Shown here piece after piece: positions 14,818 through 22,099 of a stretch of DNA of 24,091 bases (position 1 is its first letter; every line of letters starts with the position of its first letter). Under the pieces are notes generated by a model. That model had not been told where the DNA came from. It worked only from the letters and a program-made list of their open reading frames with translations, and ran no database searches. The stretch comes from a virus, in the IMG/VR virus record IMGVR_UViG_3300009029_000003, positions 1 to 24,091 of that record. One strand, 5' to 3'. Both the position numbers and the translations under genes were made by a program.

Positions 14818-14936
14818 CGGGATGGCTGCCACGTCTGTGCCCTACCGTGCCCGGCAAGACCAGCCAGGACCGCGTCCAGGAACAGCAGCACCCAACGCGT
14901 CACATGCTGGACCAGTAGCCGGGGTGCGCGCCTCAA
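14814..14936 (-). CDS. Very small hydrophobic protein with TTG start (40 aa)
   Basis: The reading frame from TTG 14936 gives RRAPRLLVQHVTRWVLLFLD, then AVLAGLAGHGRAQTWQPSR. The TTG overlaps the previous TGA by four bases (TTGA) and the final TGA overlaps the exonuclease GTG (GTGA). AGGTGG lies about six bases before the TTG. Without this gene there would be an unexplained gap in an otherwise gap-free operon. One possible membrane segment is present; no family is recognised. Confidence 0.5.
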   Translation of the reverse strand: MRRAPRLLVQHVTRWVLLFLDAVLAGLAGHGRAQTWQPSR

Positions 14937-15148
14937 CGCAGCCACCTGCCCCACAGCTCGGCCACGCTGTCGGCCCAGGTGTAGGCCAGGGTCGCCGGAG
15001 TGGGCGCGGTGTCCAGCGCGGGCACACTGTCATCGGCAGGGATCAGTGCGTGCACAGCCCGGCTGTCGGAGTACATCACAGACACAGCACCGTCTAGGAA
15101 GTACCCGCACACCACACCCGCGGTGAAGCCGAGCAGTGCCCGCCTCAT
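14933..15148 (-). CDS. Small exported or membrane-anchored protein (71 aa)
   Basis: MRRALLGFTAGVVCGYFLDGAV is a short basic start plus a hydrophobic segment, that is a signal anchor or signal peptide. The remaining 45 residues are soluble and acidic. No family is recognised. The ATG overlaps the previous stop (ATGA). Confidence 0.65.
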   Translation of the reverse strand: MRRALLGFTAGVVCGYFLDGAVSVMYSDSRAVHALIPADDSVPALDTAPTPATLAYTWADSVAELWGRWLR

Positions 15149-15468
15149 CGCGCACCCAACGCCTGCCGCACACCCAACGCCTGCCGCAGCGCGTACGCGT
15201 GAGCCCGGACCTGCTGCGCGTAAGGGTGCACGTCAAGGGTGGGGGTGCACCGCTCCCAATAAGTCGCAAGGTTGTATGCCCGATCCAGGCGGGCACGAGC
15301 CTCCTGCAGCTCAGAACAGATCGAAGTCTCATGGACCAGGCTGCTCGCGCTAGTTGGTGGCGCCGCGCTGGTCGTCTCCGCCAGGCCGGCCATGTAGCTG
15401 GCGATCGTGGTCAGGTTGTTCGTCGGGGTGTCGTGCAGGATGTCCGGGTCGTCAAGGGTGGTAGTCAT
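15145..15468 (-). CDS. Hypothetical protein (107 aa), first gene of operon
   Basis: The sequence opens MTTTLDDPDILHDTPTNN. From about 60 on it looks helical (SELQEARARLDRAYNLATYW), and it ends in a repeated unit, RQALGVRQALGAR. No family is recognised. It is the first gene after a hairpin terminator and lies six bases downstream of TAGGGT, so it is probably translated from a leaderless mRNA beginning at ATG 15468; the GTG at 15471 is the alternative start. Confidence 0.65.
   Translation of the reverse strand: MTTTLDDPDILHDTPTNNLTTIASYMAGLAETTSAAPPTSASSLVHETSICSELQEARARLDRAYNLATYWERCTPTLDVHPYAQQVRAHAYALRQALGVRQALGAR
15153..15188 (-). repeat. 18-base perfect tandem repeat
   Basis: CACCCAACGCCTGCCGCA occurs at 15153-15170 and again at 15171-15188. 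The repeat is in frame and gives the duplicated RQALG unit at the end of the gene at 15145-15468. Confidence 0.92.
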
Positions 15469-15474
15469 CACCCC

Positions 15475-15492
15475 ACCCTAGTTGCGTTTTCC
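15475..15492 (-). promoter_or_regulatory. Leaderless promoter with copy C of repeated motif
   Basis: On the minus strand GGAAAACGCAACTAGGGT differs from the plus-strand copy at 6964-6981 at three of 18 bases. TAGGGT (15480-15475) acts as the -10 candidate and is followed by six bases and ATG 15468, the same spacing as at 6988. It lies just past the terminator hairpin of the upstream operon, where a new promoter is needed. Confidence 0.55.
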
Positions 15493-15582
15493 ACCACGCG
15501 CAGCCCCAACAGGTGGAGAAAAACCCTCAAGCCACGCGCACGCTACACTGGAGACTCCCTGCCAAGGATCTTTCCGTCAACG

Positions 15583-15621
15583 AAGCCCGCTCGGTCCTCA
15601 CCTCGAGGATCGGGCGGGCTT
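15583..15621 (-). terminator. GC-rich hairpin between two minus-strand operons
   Basis: The arms 15585-15599 and 15605-15619 pair over 15 positions, with two as G-U, around a 5-base loop; AA and TT extend the stem at both ends. On the minus strand the stem is followed by TTCGTT, a weak T tract, and on the plus strand by TTTCG. It begins 14 bases beyond the stop of the gene at 15635-15787. No gene is seen in 15472-15634. Confidence 0.65.
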
Positions 15622-15634
15622 TCGTGCTGTCCCG

Positions 15635-15787
15635 CTAGGCATTGTCGTTCTCGTGGTTGTGCCTGGACACGGTGATGGTATCTAGTCGCCGGCAGATCGC
15701 ATCGAGGGTGTGCAGGTAGGCGAGCCAGAGCACCCGCTCCCCGGCGGTCAGTGCGTCCGCGAAGAAGGCGGGGACCAGCCACCTCAT
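15635..15787 (-). CDS. Small hypothetical protein (50 aa), last gene of operon
   Basis: The sequence opens MRWLVPAFFADALTAGERVL and ends HNHENDNA; the middle is helical and partly hydrophobic. The ATG at 15787 overlaps the previous gene's TGA (ATGA), which is the main reason to believe it. A hairpin terminator follows directly after its TAG. No family is recognised. Confidence 0.6.
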   Translation of the reverse strand: MRWLVPAFFADALTAGERVLWLAYLHTLDAICRRLDTITVSRHNHENDNA

Positions 15788-16389
15788 TCCGCCCGCCGAT
15801 CGAACGCCGCCTGCACCCCGGGCAGAGCCTTACCCACAGGGTGACGCTCCCGGCACGCTGCCAGTTCGGTGGATTCCGTTGGAGCGTCGAGCGCGGCACG
15901 GACCTCATGATCCCAGATGTTCACCTGGAGGCGTTCGGTCCTGAGGTCACGCATATCTATCACGGCCCGAGCAGCGTCCCTCTCTGCCTCCAGCCGTTCG
16001 ATCTTGGCGTCCTGCTCGATGATCGTGTCCTCGCGATCACACACGAGATCCTTCACCCGCTCAACCTCTGCCCGAGCGTCGTCAACGTTTTCGAGCGCCC
16101 TTTCCAGGTCAGCAGCCAGCCGCCCGCGCAGCCCGTCACTCAGCGACAGCGCACTCTTGAGCGCCCACACCTCACACTCCAGCGTGTCGACGTCGGCGCG
16201 CCGCTCATCGTCAGCGAGGGCTATGGGCATCTCAGGACCGACGCCATAATGGCGCTGAAAGCGCTCCTCACGACTCTCGCTGGCGCCTCCTAACGCGAAG
16301 GCTCGCTCGATGGCTGCCTTTTGAGGACATGGCAACGGACCACCACAACTGCAGATGGTCAGGTTTGCGGCACGGACCATATCGCTCAT
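15784..16389 (-). CDS. Coiled-coil protein (201 aa)
   Basis: After a short Cys motif (CSCGGPLPCPQKAA near 12-25) most of the protein is a long acidic/basic heptad-like helix (from about 70 to 150: RLAADLERALENVDDARAEV, KIERLEAERDAARAV), a clear coiled coil. No enzyme motif is seen. It resembles the second coiled-coil protein at 20351-21148 in style only. The ATG 16389 is chosen for its ATGA overlap; the open frame extends to 16455 but that part overlaps the previous gene. Confidence 0.7.
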   Translation of the reverse strand: MSDMVRAANLTICSCGGPLPCPQKAAIERAFALGGASESREERFQRHYGVGPEMPIALADDERRADVDTLECEVWALKSALSLSDGLRGRLAADLERALENVDDARAEVERVKDLVCDREDTIIEQDAKIERLEAERDAARAVIDMRDLRTERLQVNIWDHEVRAALDAPTESTELAACRERHPVGKALPGVQAAFDRRAE

Positions 16390-16607
16390 GACGTGACCCC
16401 TGACTCCTTGAGTGCGGCGCGCAGGTCGGCCTCGCGGACACCACGAACAGACCACAACGGCCCGGCGGTGTCACCCAGCAGGGCCCGGACCCGCCCGATC
16501 GTGGCCAGCGCATCCCTCAGATCGAGCCTGAGGTTCACAACCTCATCCAGGTCATCGAGCGGCAAACCCTTCGCCGGACCAGGGTGCACGGACGGCTGCT
16601 CGCTCAC
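16386..16607 (-). CDS. Hypothetical protein (73 aa)
   Basis: The GTG at 16607 overlaps the RusA-like gene's stop by GTGA. The protein has a helical segment (LDDLDEVVNLRLDLRDALAT) and a C-terminal VREADLRAALKESGV. No family is recognised. Confidence 0.62.
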   Translation of the reverse strand: MSEQPSVHPGPAKGLPLDDLDEVVNLRLDLRDALATIGRVRALLGDTAGPLWSVRGVREADLRAALKESGVTS

Positions 16608-17092
16608 GACGCCACCAGTTCGGGCACGTCCACGACGTTCGGCACACACTCCACCGTGATCGACGCCCCCGGAAACTGCTGAGGTGTCGCATACCGTTTC
16701 GACGCGTGGATGTCGCTGATCTGCGCATCGTCACCGAACACGCACGCCTCTCCGAGCCCATCGCACGTGCTGCGGACCAGCTTGTCCAGGTCCGGTCGGC
16801 CGCAAGGACGTACCGGGGCGAGGGCGCGCAGCAGGTGGCTGTTCCGCCCCGTCCGGTAGTGGCGTCGCGGGCGGGCGAACCAGAACGTCACATACACCCT
16901 GACGTCACCGGTCATCACAGGTGTGACCCCGCGGGCGTCCAACGCAGCTTGCTTCACGTCCTGCCGCCACGGCTTGACCTTCTTGGACGACTCGACCTGC
17001 GCGACCTTGCCGGTGTAGACGCCTTTGCGTTTTATCGCGAAGCCTTTTTTGCTGCCCTGCGGCGCAGGGGTACCAACGATCGTGATGTTCAC
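16604..17092 (-). CDS. rusA: RusA-like Holliday junction resolvase
   Basis: A 162-residue endonuclease that would resolve four-way DNA junctions during phage recombination or packaging. The RusA signature is clear: GRPDLDKLVRSTCDGLGE with Asp101, Asp103 and Asp111, then VFGDDAQISD with Asp121/122, preceded by an N-terminal strand (ITIVGTPAPQGSKKG) typical of the family. It is slightly longer than E. coli RusA (120 residues), as is usual in actinophages. GTG 17092 is chosen for the GTGA overlap; an open frame continues to 17143. Confidence 0.87.
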   Translation of the reverse strand: MNITIVGTPAPQGSKKGFAIKRKGVYTGKVAQVESSKKVKPWRQDVKQAALDARGVTPVMTGDVRVYVTFWFARPRRHYRTGRNSHLLRALAPVRPCGRPDLDKLVRSTCDGLGEACVFGDDAQISDIHASKRYATPQQFPGASITVECVPNVVDVPELVAS

Positions 17093-17439
17093 GTCAACGC
17101 CTCCGTGTGGGTGAGGTTTTTCAGCACGGACCCGCACCCGCAACCCAGGATCCCGTTCGCGTACACCGTCCCTGAGACTGTGACGAACGTGGACCGCTGA
17201 CGCCGTTTCGGTGCGACAGGGTTCGCGAGCACCGCGGGCTCCGCGTGGCGGGCAGCGAACAGCCGCAACGGTTTCCCGTCCCGCTCCCCGAACACCACCA
17301 CCCCACCCACCAGGACGAACACCTTCCCACGCTGCACCACAGACCCGTCAGGTAGTGCCACCTCGACAGGGAACAGGGTGGCGACCAGGTCCCTGGTGTC
17401 GGGCTCGAAGTCGCGGATGCCTGGGTCGTCGGAGGTCAT
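17089..17439 (-). CDS. Hypothetical protein (116 aa)
   Basis: Mostly predicted beta strands: VEVALPDGSVVQRGKVFVLV, GGVVVFGERDGKPLRLF, then RSTFVTVSGTVYANG. The C-terminus has GCGCGSVL, a possible metal site, before KNLTHTEALT. No family is recognised. The ATG 17439 overlaps the previous stop. Confidence 0.66.
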   Translation of the reverse strand: MTSDDPGIRDFEPDTRDLVATLFPVEVALPDGSVVQRGKVFVLVGGVVVFGERDGKPLRLFAARHAEPAVLANPVAPKRRQRSTFVTVSGTVYANGILGCGCGSVLKNLTHTEALT

Positions 17440-17666
17440 ACAACCTCCCCGTGGTTGGTGAACCAGTTCCAGGGAGTCCACTCACCCCACTTCCGGTCGG
17501 TGCCGTAGTACCGGAAACGGACCTCACCATGACCCACCTCGTCGGTCTTCCTCATCTGAGAACAAACACCCTCGGGGTCACGCGACCCACAGACGTGCAC
17601 ACCCTCATGACCAGATTCAAGGTCGCAGCCGTGTGAGCCCCAGAATGTGTCGCAACTCATGGTCAT
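17436..17666 (-). CDS. Small Cys/His-rich protein (76 aa)
   Basis: The N-terminal part, SCDTFWGSHGCDLESGHEGVHVCG, has three Cys and three His spaced as in the small putative zinc-binding proteins common in actinophages. The C-terminus is aromatic (YYGTDRKWGEWTPWNWF). The ATG 17666 overlaps the previous stop as TGATG. The function is unknown. Confidence 0.66.
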   Translation of the reverse strand: MTMSCDTFWGSHGCDLESGHEGVHVCGSRDPEGVCSQMRKTDEVGHGEVRFRYYGTDRKWGEWTPWNWFTNHGEVV

Positions 17667-17785
17667 CAGCGTGGCCTCCAAGCGAGTAGCCCAAGCAGGA
17701 ACGCTTGAACTGCATCGAGGTTGAAGACGCACCAGACGATCAGGACCCAGCAGGCCATCCGTAGTGGGCCGTTGGTGTACCTCAT
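17666..17785 (-). CDS. Very small membrane protein (39 aa)
   Basis: MRYTNGPLRMACWVLIVWCV then FNLDAVQAFLLGLLAWRPR: one or two hydrophobic segments. The ATG at 17785 overlaps the DUF6221-like gene's stop (ATGA), and its TGA overlaps the next ATG. No family is recognised; a holin-like role cannot be excluded, but nothing supports it. Confidence 0.58.
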   Translation of the reverse strand: MRYTNGPLRMACWVLIVWCVFNLDAVQAFLLGLLAWRPR

Positions 17786-18153
17786 GGTTTCCACTCCTGT
17801 TGGTAGTCGGGATGGTTGGCGTAGATTAGGTCGAGGGCGCACACAACCTGCGGGTTGTCGTTCTCCCGGCTCATCTGGACCTGATCCCGGCAAGTACCCA
17901 CCTCGTTTTCGATACTGAGGTGGTCGTTCCATGCTGCTGTGATCGCGTCCCGCTTCGCCGTGCACTCAGCCAGGAGCCGGTGCTTGCTCATGGTGAGGTG
18001 GAGGTACTCGTCGGAGCAGAGGATCTGGTCCTGGTCCCACTCTGTCTGCTCCCAACCGAGCAACAACCGGTGCCATTCCCTGCCGTCGGGCAGGCTGTTG
18101 GCTTCGGCCTCATCCTCGGCGATCCGTGCCAGTAGGAACTCAGTCAACGTCAT
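17782..18153 (-). CDS. DUF6221 family protein
   Basis: A 123-residue protein matching the actinobacterial DUF6221 pattern: MTLTEFLLARIAEDEAEAN at the start, then HRLLAECTAKRDAI near 58-72 and a C-terminal ALDLIYANHPDYQQEWKP. The family is frequent in Streptomyces and its phages and has no known function. A GTG at 18156 would give a GTGA overlap; ATG 18153 matches the family N-terminus better. Confidence 0.82.
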   Translation of the reverse strand: MTLTEFLLARIAEDEAEANSLPDGREWHRLLLGWEQTEWDQDQILCSDEYLHLTMSKHRLLAECTAKRDAITAAWNDHLSIENEVGTCRDQVQMSRENDNPQVVCALDLIYANHPDYQQEWKP

Positions 18154-18368
18154 CACAGCGCACCGAGCGCAGCAAGGATCTCATCAGCCAGCGCACCGAC
18201 TTCGGCACCGTCATCCCATTGGGAGTACAGGTAGGTGCCCACCGTGACGTTGGCCATCAGCACGTCGGTCACTACCTGTTTGCGCTGCTCGTTCGTCAGT
18301 GACGCATCGGCTCTGTTTGCATCTAGCCTGTCACTGATCCTCTTTAGCCTGTCGGCGTACTGACTCAT
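18153..18368 (-). CDS. Hypothetical protein (71 aa)
   Basis: An all-helical-looking protein: MSQYADRLKRISDRLDANRA and a C-terminal DDGAEVGALADEILAALGAL. No family is recognised. The ATG overlaps the large terminase stop (ATGA). Confidence 0.66.
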   Translation of the reverse strand: MSQYADRLKRISDRLDANRADASLTNEQRKQVVTDVLMANVTVGTYLYSQWDDGAEVGALADEILAALGAL

Positions 18369-19960
18369 AACGCGCCTCTCGTCAAACCCACGGAACCAGT
18401 CGGCAGGCCAGCCATCTGCCCGCCGCCACGCACCACACTCGCTGAACCTGTCGGGATCGTTGTTCCCACACCCGAACTCACCCGAGCCTCACCGCCAGCA
18501 GCACCGGAGTAGAAGCACATGCCCAACGCGTCCGCGTCATCAGGGGAGCGGCCGATCCGTTTCCGCACCTCGTCCTTGTCCTCCACCTGGATTTTCTTCG
18601 CGGCCTCCTTGCGGCGCACGCTCGTGACCTGGGCGACCGTCTCCTCCGAGCCTTCCATCCGTGACAGGTCCCAGGTGCGGTCCCGGCTCATCACCCGCAT
18701 GTTCCAGTACAGCTCCGCGCGGGCGTTCAGGAACGTGAGCTTGTTGTTGGCGCCGGCCCCGAAGTTGAACGGGATGATCGCCACCAACGGGAGCCGCCGG
18801 CGCAGACCGGCGACGAACCCGAACCCGATACCGCCCGCGTCAATCGTGATCTGAGTGCACCCGGTTTGGGTGGCGCACTCCACCAGGAAGTCTTCGATCA
18901 CCTCTGGGTCTGCGGAGCGGATACCCCACCTGCGCAACGCGTGGCGGCCGCGGCGTTCCCGCACCACCGTCTCATCCCCGTGCTCGGACCCTGCGACGTC
19001 CACACCCAGTGCCACCGTGCCGAACGGTTCCGCCTCGCCGGCCGCCATGCAGGCCAGCACATCCGAGGCGCGCACGATCGTCAGATTCGACTCGTCGCTG
19101 TACTCGGCCATCACCTTGGACGTCCAGAACGGGTGGTCCACCCCGCACCCGAAATGGTTGCCTGTCGCGTTGAACAGGTCGAGGGCGTCACTACCACCCC
19201 ACAACCCGATGCGTTCCCTCACCCACTCCTTGCCGAGCAGCACACCCCTCACGTAGTCGGTGACGGGTTCCCCTGTGAAGTTGGGTGTGTCCTCCGCCCG
19301 GATCTGGTACACCGCGTGCCCCAACACCTCGGCGCCCTTCTGTAACGTGCGGAAGTACGACGTCGGGTCGTCGGGGTTGCCGATCGCAAGCAGTTTCGCG
19401 TCATCGTTGGTCAGCAGGGTGCCCAGCGCGTCCCAGATGTCAGCACGTAGCGCGTCCGCCTCATCGGCGATGATCAGCGGCCAACGAGAGTGGTAGCCCT
19501 GGAACGTTTTCGGGTCGTAGTCGCTTGGTTTCCTACCGACGCCGGCAAGGTAGGACCCGATCCACCACTCACTCTGGTTGACCCGCCCCGGCAAAGGGTT
19601 CCCGCGTTTCCCTGCGAGCTCGAACAGTTGGTTGATCTCCACCCACAACAGGCCGACAACCTGGTCCTGGGTTGGTGCCGTGCTGACCACGCGTGCGGTG
19701 CCGATGGGGTGGGTGTCGATGTGGTGGCAGGCTTTCACTGCGGCAAGAAACGTCTTGCCCGAATCGTGACAGCTCCTGACGTACACGCGTTTGTTCTGGT
19801 CGTTGGCGATCCTGCCCTGCATGCTCCACAGGTCGATGCCCAGCCGCTGTTTCGCCCACAATCCGACGTCCAGACTCAGGTCGGGCCCGACGTACTTCGC
19901 GGCCAACGCGGTCAGCGGGTCGATCGTGGAGGTTTTGGTGGCGCGCCGGCGGGGTGGCAT
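18365..19960 (-). CDS. terL: Terminase large subunit
   Basis: A 531-residue packaging motor and nuclease. The ATPase half has Walker A as RSCHDSGKT (62-70), an unusual but known phage form, Walker B LIIADEADAL (162-171) with the catalytic Glu, and a coupling motif near LLAIGNPDDP (190-199). The nuclease half has the RNase H-like acidic residues in VALGVDVAGSEHGDE (Asp321), TIDAGGIG (Asp374) and SPDDADALGM (474-476). Length and domain order are normal. The C-terminus is Gly/Ser/Thr-rich. The ATG overlaps the previous stop as TGATG. It translocates DNA through the portal and cuts it at the end of packaging. Confidence 0.93.
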   Translation of the reverse strand: MPPRRRATKTSTIDPLTALAAKYVGPDLSLDVGLWAKQRLGIDLWSMQGRIANDQNKRVYVRSCHDSGKTFLAAVKACHHIDTHPIGTARVVSTAPTQDQVVGLLWVEINQLFELAGKRGNPLPGRVNQSEWWIGSYLAGVGRKPSDYDPKTFQGYHSRWPLIIADEADALRADIWDALGTLLTNDDAKLLAIGNPDDPTSYFRTLQKGAEVLGHAVYQIRAEDTPNFTGEPVTDYVRGVLLGKEWVRERIGLWGGSDALDLFNATGNHFGCGVDHPFWTSKVMAEYSDESNLTIVRASDVLACMAAGEAEPFGTVALGVDVAGSEHGDETVVRERRGRHALRRWGIRSADPEVIEDFLVECATQTGCTQITIDAGGIGFGFVAGLRRRLPLVAIIPFNFGAGANNKLTFLNARAELYWNMRVMSRDRTWDLSRMEGSEETVAQVTSVRRKEAAKKIQVEDKDEVRKRIGRSPDDADALGMCFYSGAAGGEARVSSGVGTTIPTGSASVVRGGGQMAGLPTGSVGLTRGAL

Positions 19961-20163
19961 CAGGGGTTCGTGAACCCTGCAGGGTCGTCACCGGAGTGGT
20001 GGACGAACGTGACCTCGGCGTGGCAGGCCGGGCAGCGATAGTTCCATTTCACCGTGACCAGAGGCATGACGACACCGAACTGCACCGTGCTGGACGTGTT
20101 CGTGGTGTGCGACATCAGCGCGGCACCGCACCGGCACATTGGGGTGCGCACATGCGCGCTCAC
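19960..20163 (-). CDS. Small zinc-ribbon protein (67 aa)
   Basis: MCRCGAALM near the start and YRCPACHAEVTF near 43-54 give CxC/CxxC pairs that would bind zinc. Its place between the small and large terminase genes is notable, but no function can be assigned. The GTG start overlaps the previous stop. Confidence 0.66.
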   Translation of the reverse strand: MSAHVRTPMCRCGAALMSHTTNTSSTVQFGVVMPLVTVKWNYRCPACHAEVTFVHHSGDDPAGFTNP

Positions 20164-20354
20164 GGCTTCACCGGTTTCACCAGGATGGAGAAGAACGTGC
20201 CAGCCCCGATGATCGCCACCGGGGTGTCACCCTTCAATAGCTCGATGTCGGTGGTGAACGTGCTGACCTGCCGGGCGTCCACACCGCGGAGCAGCACCCA
20301 CCGGTCCGCATCAAACTCGGCTACGTGGGAGTCGGAGAACGTCACATAGATCAC
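20160..20354 (-). CDS. Hypothetical protein (64 aa)
   Basis: A small beta-rich protein (VIYVTFSDSHVAEFDADRWV, then PVAIIGAGTFFSILVKPV). No family is recognised. The GTG start and the stop both overlap neighbours by four bases. Confidence 0.63.
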   Translation of the reverse strand: MIYVTFSDSHVAEFDADRWVLLRGVDARQVSTFTTDIELLKGDTPVAIIGAGTFFSILVKPVKP

Positions 20355-21148
20355 GAGGTACCTCCGGGTGGTGGGGTGACGGCCATGACACTGAGGGCAT
20401 CACGGAGGTACTGGGCGAACAGGTGGGGGAGTCCTTCGCCTGTCGCCTCCCATTGCTGCGCCAACGCGCACACCCGTTCGATCGCTTCGTCACGCTGTAC
20501 GTGCACGTCCTGGACCTGCGACCGCCACTCGTCGCGGGACTGGGTTAGGACGTTGACCTGGTCGACATGGGCTGCCCGTTGGGTTTCAAGTTTGCTGATC
20601 AGGTGCCCACACGCACGGTCCCGGTCCTCCTTCCACCTCCGCCACGCATCACGGTCCGTCGTCATCGCCGCGACGTCACTCTTGAGCTCCCGAACCTTGA
20701 CCTGCAGCAACCGGATCGTCTCATCCTTGGATTGCAGATCCCGTGACCACCTGTCTGCGTCCTCGCGGTGCGCATCCTGCGCCGCGCCCCGCTCAACTTC
20801 CACCTGGGTGATGGTGACCCGCAGGTTGCTGATCAGCACATCGGCTGGGCTAGCGGGCTCGTCAGCCACGTCAGCGTCCGTCAGCCATTTGCTGATCGGC
20901 TGCACCCGGCCAGACCCATCCGCGCTCATCCCGATCATTCCCGCGGCGGTGACGTACACCCGTGGCACGAACTGGCTGGGCGGTGGTGTGGATTCCCGGT
21001 ACAGTTCCCGGTCCGCTCCGGTGTGTGGAATGACTGGCCAGGTCTGCACCCACCCACCAGCTGTCGCGTACTCGAGCCTGGGCGCGCTCGTGTCCGCTGG
21101 GATCATTATCCTCGACCTGCGTACGCCACCGCTGTTCTGCTCGCTCAT
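20351..21148 (-). CDS. Coiled-coil protein between terminase subunits (265 aa)
   Basis: The first 90 or so residues are a globular, beta-like region (LEYATAGGWVQTWPVIPH, QFVPRVYVTAAGMIGM). From about 110 to 235 the protein is a long coiled coil (LQSKDETIRLLQVKVRELKS, TQSRDEWRSQVQDVHVQRDE). No enzyme motif is present. It lies directly after the small terminase gene with an ATGA overlap, so a link with packaging is possible, but nothing in the sequence shows it. Confidence 0.7.
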   Translation of the reverse strand: MSEQNSGGVRRSRIMIPADTSAPRLEYATAGGWVQTWPVIPHTGADRELYRESTPPPSQFVPRVYVTAAGMIGMSADGSGRVQPISKWLTDADVADEPASPADVLISNLRVTITQVEVERGAAQDAHREDADRWSRDLQSKDETIRLLQVKVRELKSDVAAMTTDRDAWRRWKEDRDRACGHLISKLETQRAAHVDQVNVLTQSRDEWRSQVQDVHVQRDEAIERVCALAQQWEATGEGLPHLFAQYLRDALSVMAVTPPPGGTS

Positions 21149-21678
21149 CTCGCTCCGATCTCCAAAGGTTGCGCCGCGGTCTTCGCGGCCTCACTCAAAC
21201 GCTGACCGATGATCAGCCGTGTCGCCGGCGCCGCGGTGTCGATCCGCAGGTCAGCAAGCATCGCCAGCATCGCTGTCTCAAAGATCTCCAACTGTCGGGC
21301 GTACAGCATCAGCTTCATGGCCTCGATCTCCTGCCCTGCATCCGGTGCCTGGTCCAGGCCGCACAGTTTCGCCCGCCGGGCCATGATGCTGAGCACCCGG
21401 TCCACAGCGCCGAGGTCGCCTTTGATCGCGGCAGCCCACACCGCGGTCTGTAACCGGTCGAGCCTGGCCGATTCGAGACTGACCAGTTCTGCGACGGGTT
21501 CCTGCAGTGACCGGGAGATGGCGCGCCGCACAGCCTTCCACGCCCCGTCCGCGTTCGCGTACCCGGTTGATTGGGCGATCCGGTCGTAGGTGTACCCGGC
21601 TTGACGCAACCCGAGGGCTTCCCGTTCCCGGTCGAGCTGTTCGGCGGTGGGGGTGCTTTTCGGGTTGGCTTGCGTCAC
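21145..21678 (-). CDS. terS: Terminase small subunit
   Basis: A 177-residue protein that would recognise the packaging site. Residues 20-55 form a helix-turn-helix (LRQAGYTYDRIAQSTGYANA, then GAWKAVRRAI), followed by a helical oligomerisation region (ARLDRLQTAVWAAAIKGDLG, AVDRVLSIMARRAKLCGLD), the usual layout of actinophage small terminases. It starts at GTG 21678 with a purine-rich AGGGGTGAG upstream, after a 68-base gap, the largest within the right operon. Confidence 0.83.
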   Translation of the reverse strand: MTQANPKSTPTAEQLDREREALGLRQAGYTYDRIAQSTGYANADGAWKAVRRAISRSLQEPVAELVSLESARLDRLQTAVWAAAIKGDLGAVDRVLSIMARRAKLCGLDQAPDAGQEIEAMKLMLYARQLEIFETAMLAMLADLRIDTAAPATRLIIGQRLSEAAKTAAQPLEIGAR

Positions 21679-21746
21679 GTTTTCTCACCCCTTTTTTTCC
21701 TGACCTGCGTGATTGCCCAACTTAGCGACACCTGTGTACATTCCCG

Positions 21747-21956
21747 TTACTCGTCGTCTTGGAGGCGGGCAAGCAACCAGTCGGGCATGGGTAGGCCTTT
21801 CATGGCAACCCCGACGAGCCACAATGCGGCGAACTCGTCAAAGCCGGCTGCGAGCAGGGATGTGTACACCTCGTGGAGGGCGACGGCGGCCTCAGCCATG
21901 GCAGTGATGCCCATCAGCTCGTCCATGCCGGAGTTGTCTTTCGATGTTGGGCTCAT
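21747..21956 (-). CDS. Hypothetical protein (69 aa)
   Basis: A helical, partly hydrophobic protein (ITAMAEAAVALHEVYTSLLA, AALWLVGVAMKGLPMP). ATG 21956 overlaps the previous stop (ATGA). No family is recognised. The 68 bases after its TAA hold no gene; a promoter for the terminase gene may lie there, but no clear boxes are seen. Confidence 0.62.
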   Translation of the reverse strand: MSPTSKDNSGMDELMGITAMAEAAVALHEVYTSLLAAGFDEFAALWLVGVAMKGLPMPDWLLARLQDDE

Positions 21957-22099
21957 CGGTAGTCCCGCCAATCGGGGTAGTCGGTGGTGCCGGGTGGCTC
22001 GGGTGGTGGGGGTTTGTGCGGCCAGGCGGCGACCATCACCATCCCGGTCAGGGGCAGCCAGCCGAACATTGTCAGCCAGGCGATGGCGAAGATGGTCAT
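21953..22099 (-). CDS. Very small membrane protein (48 aa)
   Basis: MTIFAIAWLTMFGWLPLTGM then VMVAAW forms one membrane segment, followed by a Pro-rich tail (PHKPPPPEPPGTTDYPDW). ATG 22099 overlaps the previous stop. No family is recognised. Confidence 0.58.
   Translation of the reverse strand: MTIFAIAWLTMFGWLPLTGMVMVAAWPHKPPPPEPPGTTDYPDWRDYR

Noticed and set aside
21679-21700. T-rich run before the small terminase gene as a terminator
   Set aside because: No stem precedes it; on the coding strand it is a purine-rich ribosome-binding region.
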